Positions 63,365-64,000 of a DNA stretch of 64,000 bases are shown piece after piece (positions within the stretch are counted from its first letter, which is position 1; each line of letters starts with the position of its first letter). Both the position numbers and the translations under genes were made by a program. The stretch is taken from assembly GCF_002259415.1 (NCBI RefSeq), contig NZ_NPFY01000013.1:27625-91624 (forward strand). The letters are read 5' to 3'. Below the pieces are notes generated by a model. It was not told the origin of the DNA, did no database searches, and saw only the letters and a program-made list of their open reading frames with translations. This DNA is from Rhodococcus sp. 14-2470-1b. Lineage in GTDB: Bacteria > Actinomycetota > Actinomycetes > Mycobacteriales > Mycobacteriaceae.

Positions 63365-63784
63365 CTACCCGTGGCGCTTCTCCGAAACCGCTGTCCGCGG
63401 ACGGGTCCATGCTGCAATGAAGCAGGACGGAACGTGGACGGGTTGATTTCGTGCTCGGAAGTCCGACGGTGAACACCCCACGATTGTCGTGAAGGTCCTG
63501 CTGAACGTGCCCAGGCTGGCAAAACCGACGTCCCACGCCACGGAGGTGACGGGGCGATCGGTCTGGCGAAGCAGCGTCATCGCTCGTTCGACGCGTCGGC
63601 GTTGGAGGTAGCGGTGCGGAGTCTCACCGAATACCTGCTTGAACACCCTGCCGAACTGCGAGGCACTCAGGTGCGCAACCGCGGCAAGTGTTGGCACGTC
63701 CAGTGGTTCAGCGTACCGGCGGTCCATTGCGTCCCGTGCTCGCAGCATTCGACGATTGATGTCCTCCTGTGGTGTCAACTGCAT
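63365..63784 (-). CDS. Short AraC-family regulator (DNA-binding domain only)
   Basis: A 139-residue AraC protein reduced to the double helix-turn-helix: VPTLAAVAHLSASQFGRVFKQ, then TSVAWDVGFASLGTFSRTFTT, where regular members add a sensor domain of about 150-200 residues. SoxS/MarA-like short forms act without a ligand and are controlled by their own level. It heads a two-gene unit with the VOC gene. Confidence 0.85.
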   Translation of the reverse strand: MQLTPQEDINRRMLRARDAMDRRYAEPLDVPTLAAVAHLSASQFGRVFKQVFGETPHRYLQRRRVERAMTLLRQTDRPVTSVAWDVGFASLGTFSRTFTTIVGCSPSDFRARNQPVHVPSCFIAAWTRPRTAVSEKRHG

Positions 63785-63823
63785 GTGGCGGCCTCCCGCA
63801 GGTCACCCTAACGTCCCCGGACG

Positions 63824-64000
63824 TCAGAAGGGTGGTGGTTTCTTTCGTTCGCGGAGGCGTTGGATGGTTTTGTGTTGTCGTAGTTTTCGGCGGAGGAGTC
63901 GGATTCGGGTGCGGGCGGTGTCGGTGGGTGCGTGTCGGAGGTCGGCGGTGGTGGGTTCGGGTGTGGTGGGGGGCATGTGTTGTTCCCACCAGGTGCCCGC
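63824..64000 (-). CDS. C-terminal 58 residues of an unidentified protein (truncated by window edge)
   Basis: The frame is open from the window end to TGA 63824. The tail is Pro/Thr-rich, then basic and helical (RTRIRLLRRKLRQHKTIQRL), and ends ERKKPPPF. Such a basic tail after a Pro-rich stretch is seen in DUF222/HNH-type proteins of rhodococci, but no domain is left in the window to confirm this. Other long frames here are low-complexity shadows. Confidence 0.4.
   Translation of the reverse strand, partial: AGTWWEQHMPPTTPEPTTADLRHAPTDTARTRIRLLRRKLRQHKTIQRLRERKKPPPF

Noticed and set aside
63708..63989. His/Thr/Pro-rich 93-codon minus-strand frame near the right edge
   Set aside because: It is a low-complexity shadow that overlaps the AraC start; the frame ending at 63824 has a more natural basic helical tail.
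1..64000. CRISPR array, insertion sequence or rRNA
   Set aside because: No regularly spaced repeats, transposase motifs or rRNA-like stretches were seen on reading both strands.

Overview
The window reads as chromosome of a high-GC, mycolic-acid-containing actinobacterium, most likely Rhodococcus or a close relative. The sequence signs are a complete mce importer operon with YrbE permeases and Mce-associated proteins, an antigen-85-type mycolyltransferase-like esterase, an excalibur protein, GTG/TTG starts, and dense catabolic operons with IclR, TetR, AraC, MerR and GntR regulators. No rRNA, CRISPR array or intact insertion sequence was seen.

Layout. 1-0.9 kb: the 3' end of a phage tail tape-measure gene, a cluster of TGGCCAC repeats and a fragment that looks like the 3' end of a tRNA-Ser, so probably one edge of a prophage. 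0.9-9.1 kb: housekeeping and cell-surface genes (RluA-type pseudouridine synthase, excalibur protein, DUF3072, membrane protein, mycolyltransferase-like esterase, aromatic aminotransferase, DLH-like hydrolase), tRNA-Ser(GCT), tRNA-Arg(ACG), and a LysR gene divergent from an NmrA-like and an IMPase-like gene. 9.3-13.8 kb: one 1504-residue protein that fuses CheB, CheR, a coiled coil, PAS, GGDEF and EAL. 13.8-20.1 kb: a tightly overlapping minus-strand operon of alpha/beta hydrolase, MpaB/DUF2236 oxygenase, homogentisate 1,2-dioxygenase, aldehyde dehydrogenase and CrtC/AttH-like lipocalin. 20.2-31.7 kb: two Mce-associated genes that converge on a multicopper oxidase-yrbEAB-mceABCDEF operon. 31.8-34.5 kb: a lipase-like protein without its nucleophile, a TetR regulator and a CaiB-type CoA transferase. 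34.5-43.3 kb: FMN hydroxy-acid oxidase, IclR, MHS-type permease, FAH-fold hydratase, broken GntR gene, TPP-dependent lyase/synthase, SDR and MerR. 43.3-44.8 kb: secreted peptidase-like lipoprotein. 45.0-55.9 kb: a complete aromatic meta-cleavage system. It has IclR, 2-hydroxypentadienoate hydratase, acylating acetaldehyde dehydrogenase, 4-hydroxy-2-oxovalerate aldolase, MFS permease, AraC, then flavin reductase, HpaB-type monooxygenase, plant-type ferredoxin, extradiol dioxygenase and meta-cleavage hydrolase. 56.2-62.9 kb: a GntR gene broken by one amber codon, an MDR oxidoreductase and a branched-chain-amino-acid-type ABC importer whose two permeases and first ATPase are one polypeptide. 62.9-64 kb: VOC protein, short AraC regulator and the 3' end of an unidentified gene.

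How it fits together. The 45-56 kb genes give a full route from a phenol to catechol, ring-opened product, hydroxypentadienoate, pyruvate and acetyl-CoA; the neighbouring MFS and Liv-type importers are the natural uptake candidates. The most interesting inference is a second system. The same 18-bp palindrome, CCATAC-N6-GTATGG, occurs between the homogentisate-dioxygenase operon and the Mce-associated genes (one perfect and one imperfect copy) and again about 11.5 kb away, between the multicopper oxidase-mce operon and the lipase-like/TetR genes. This would tie an Mce importer, a secreted copper oxidase and an oxygenase/ring-cleavage operon into one regulon, suggesting import and oxidation of a hydrophobic aromatic or terpenoid substrate that the sequence alone cannot name.
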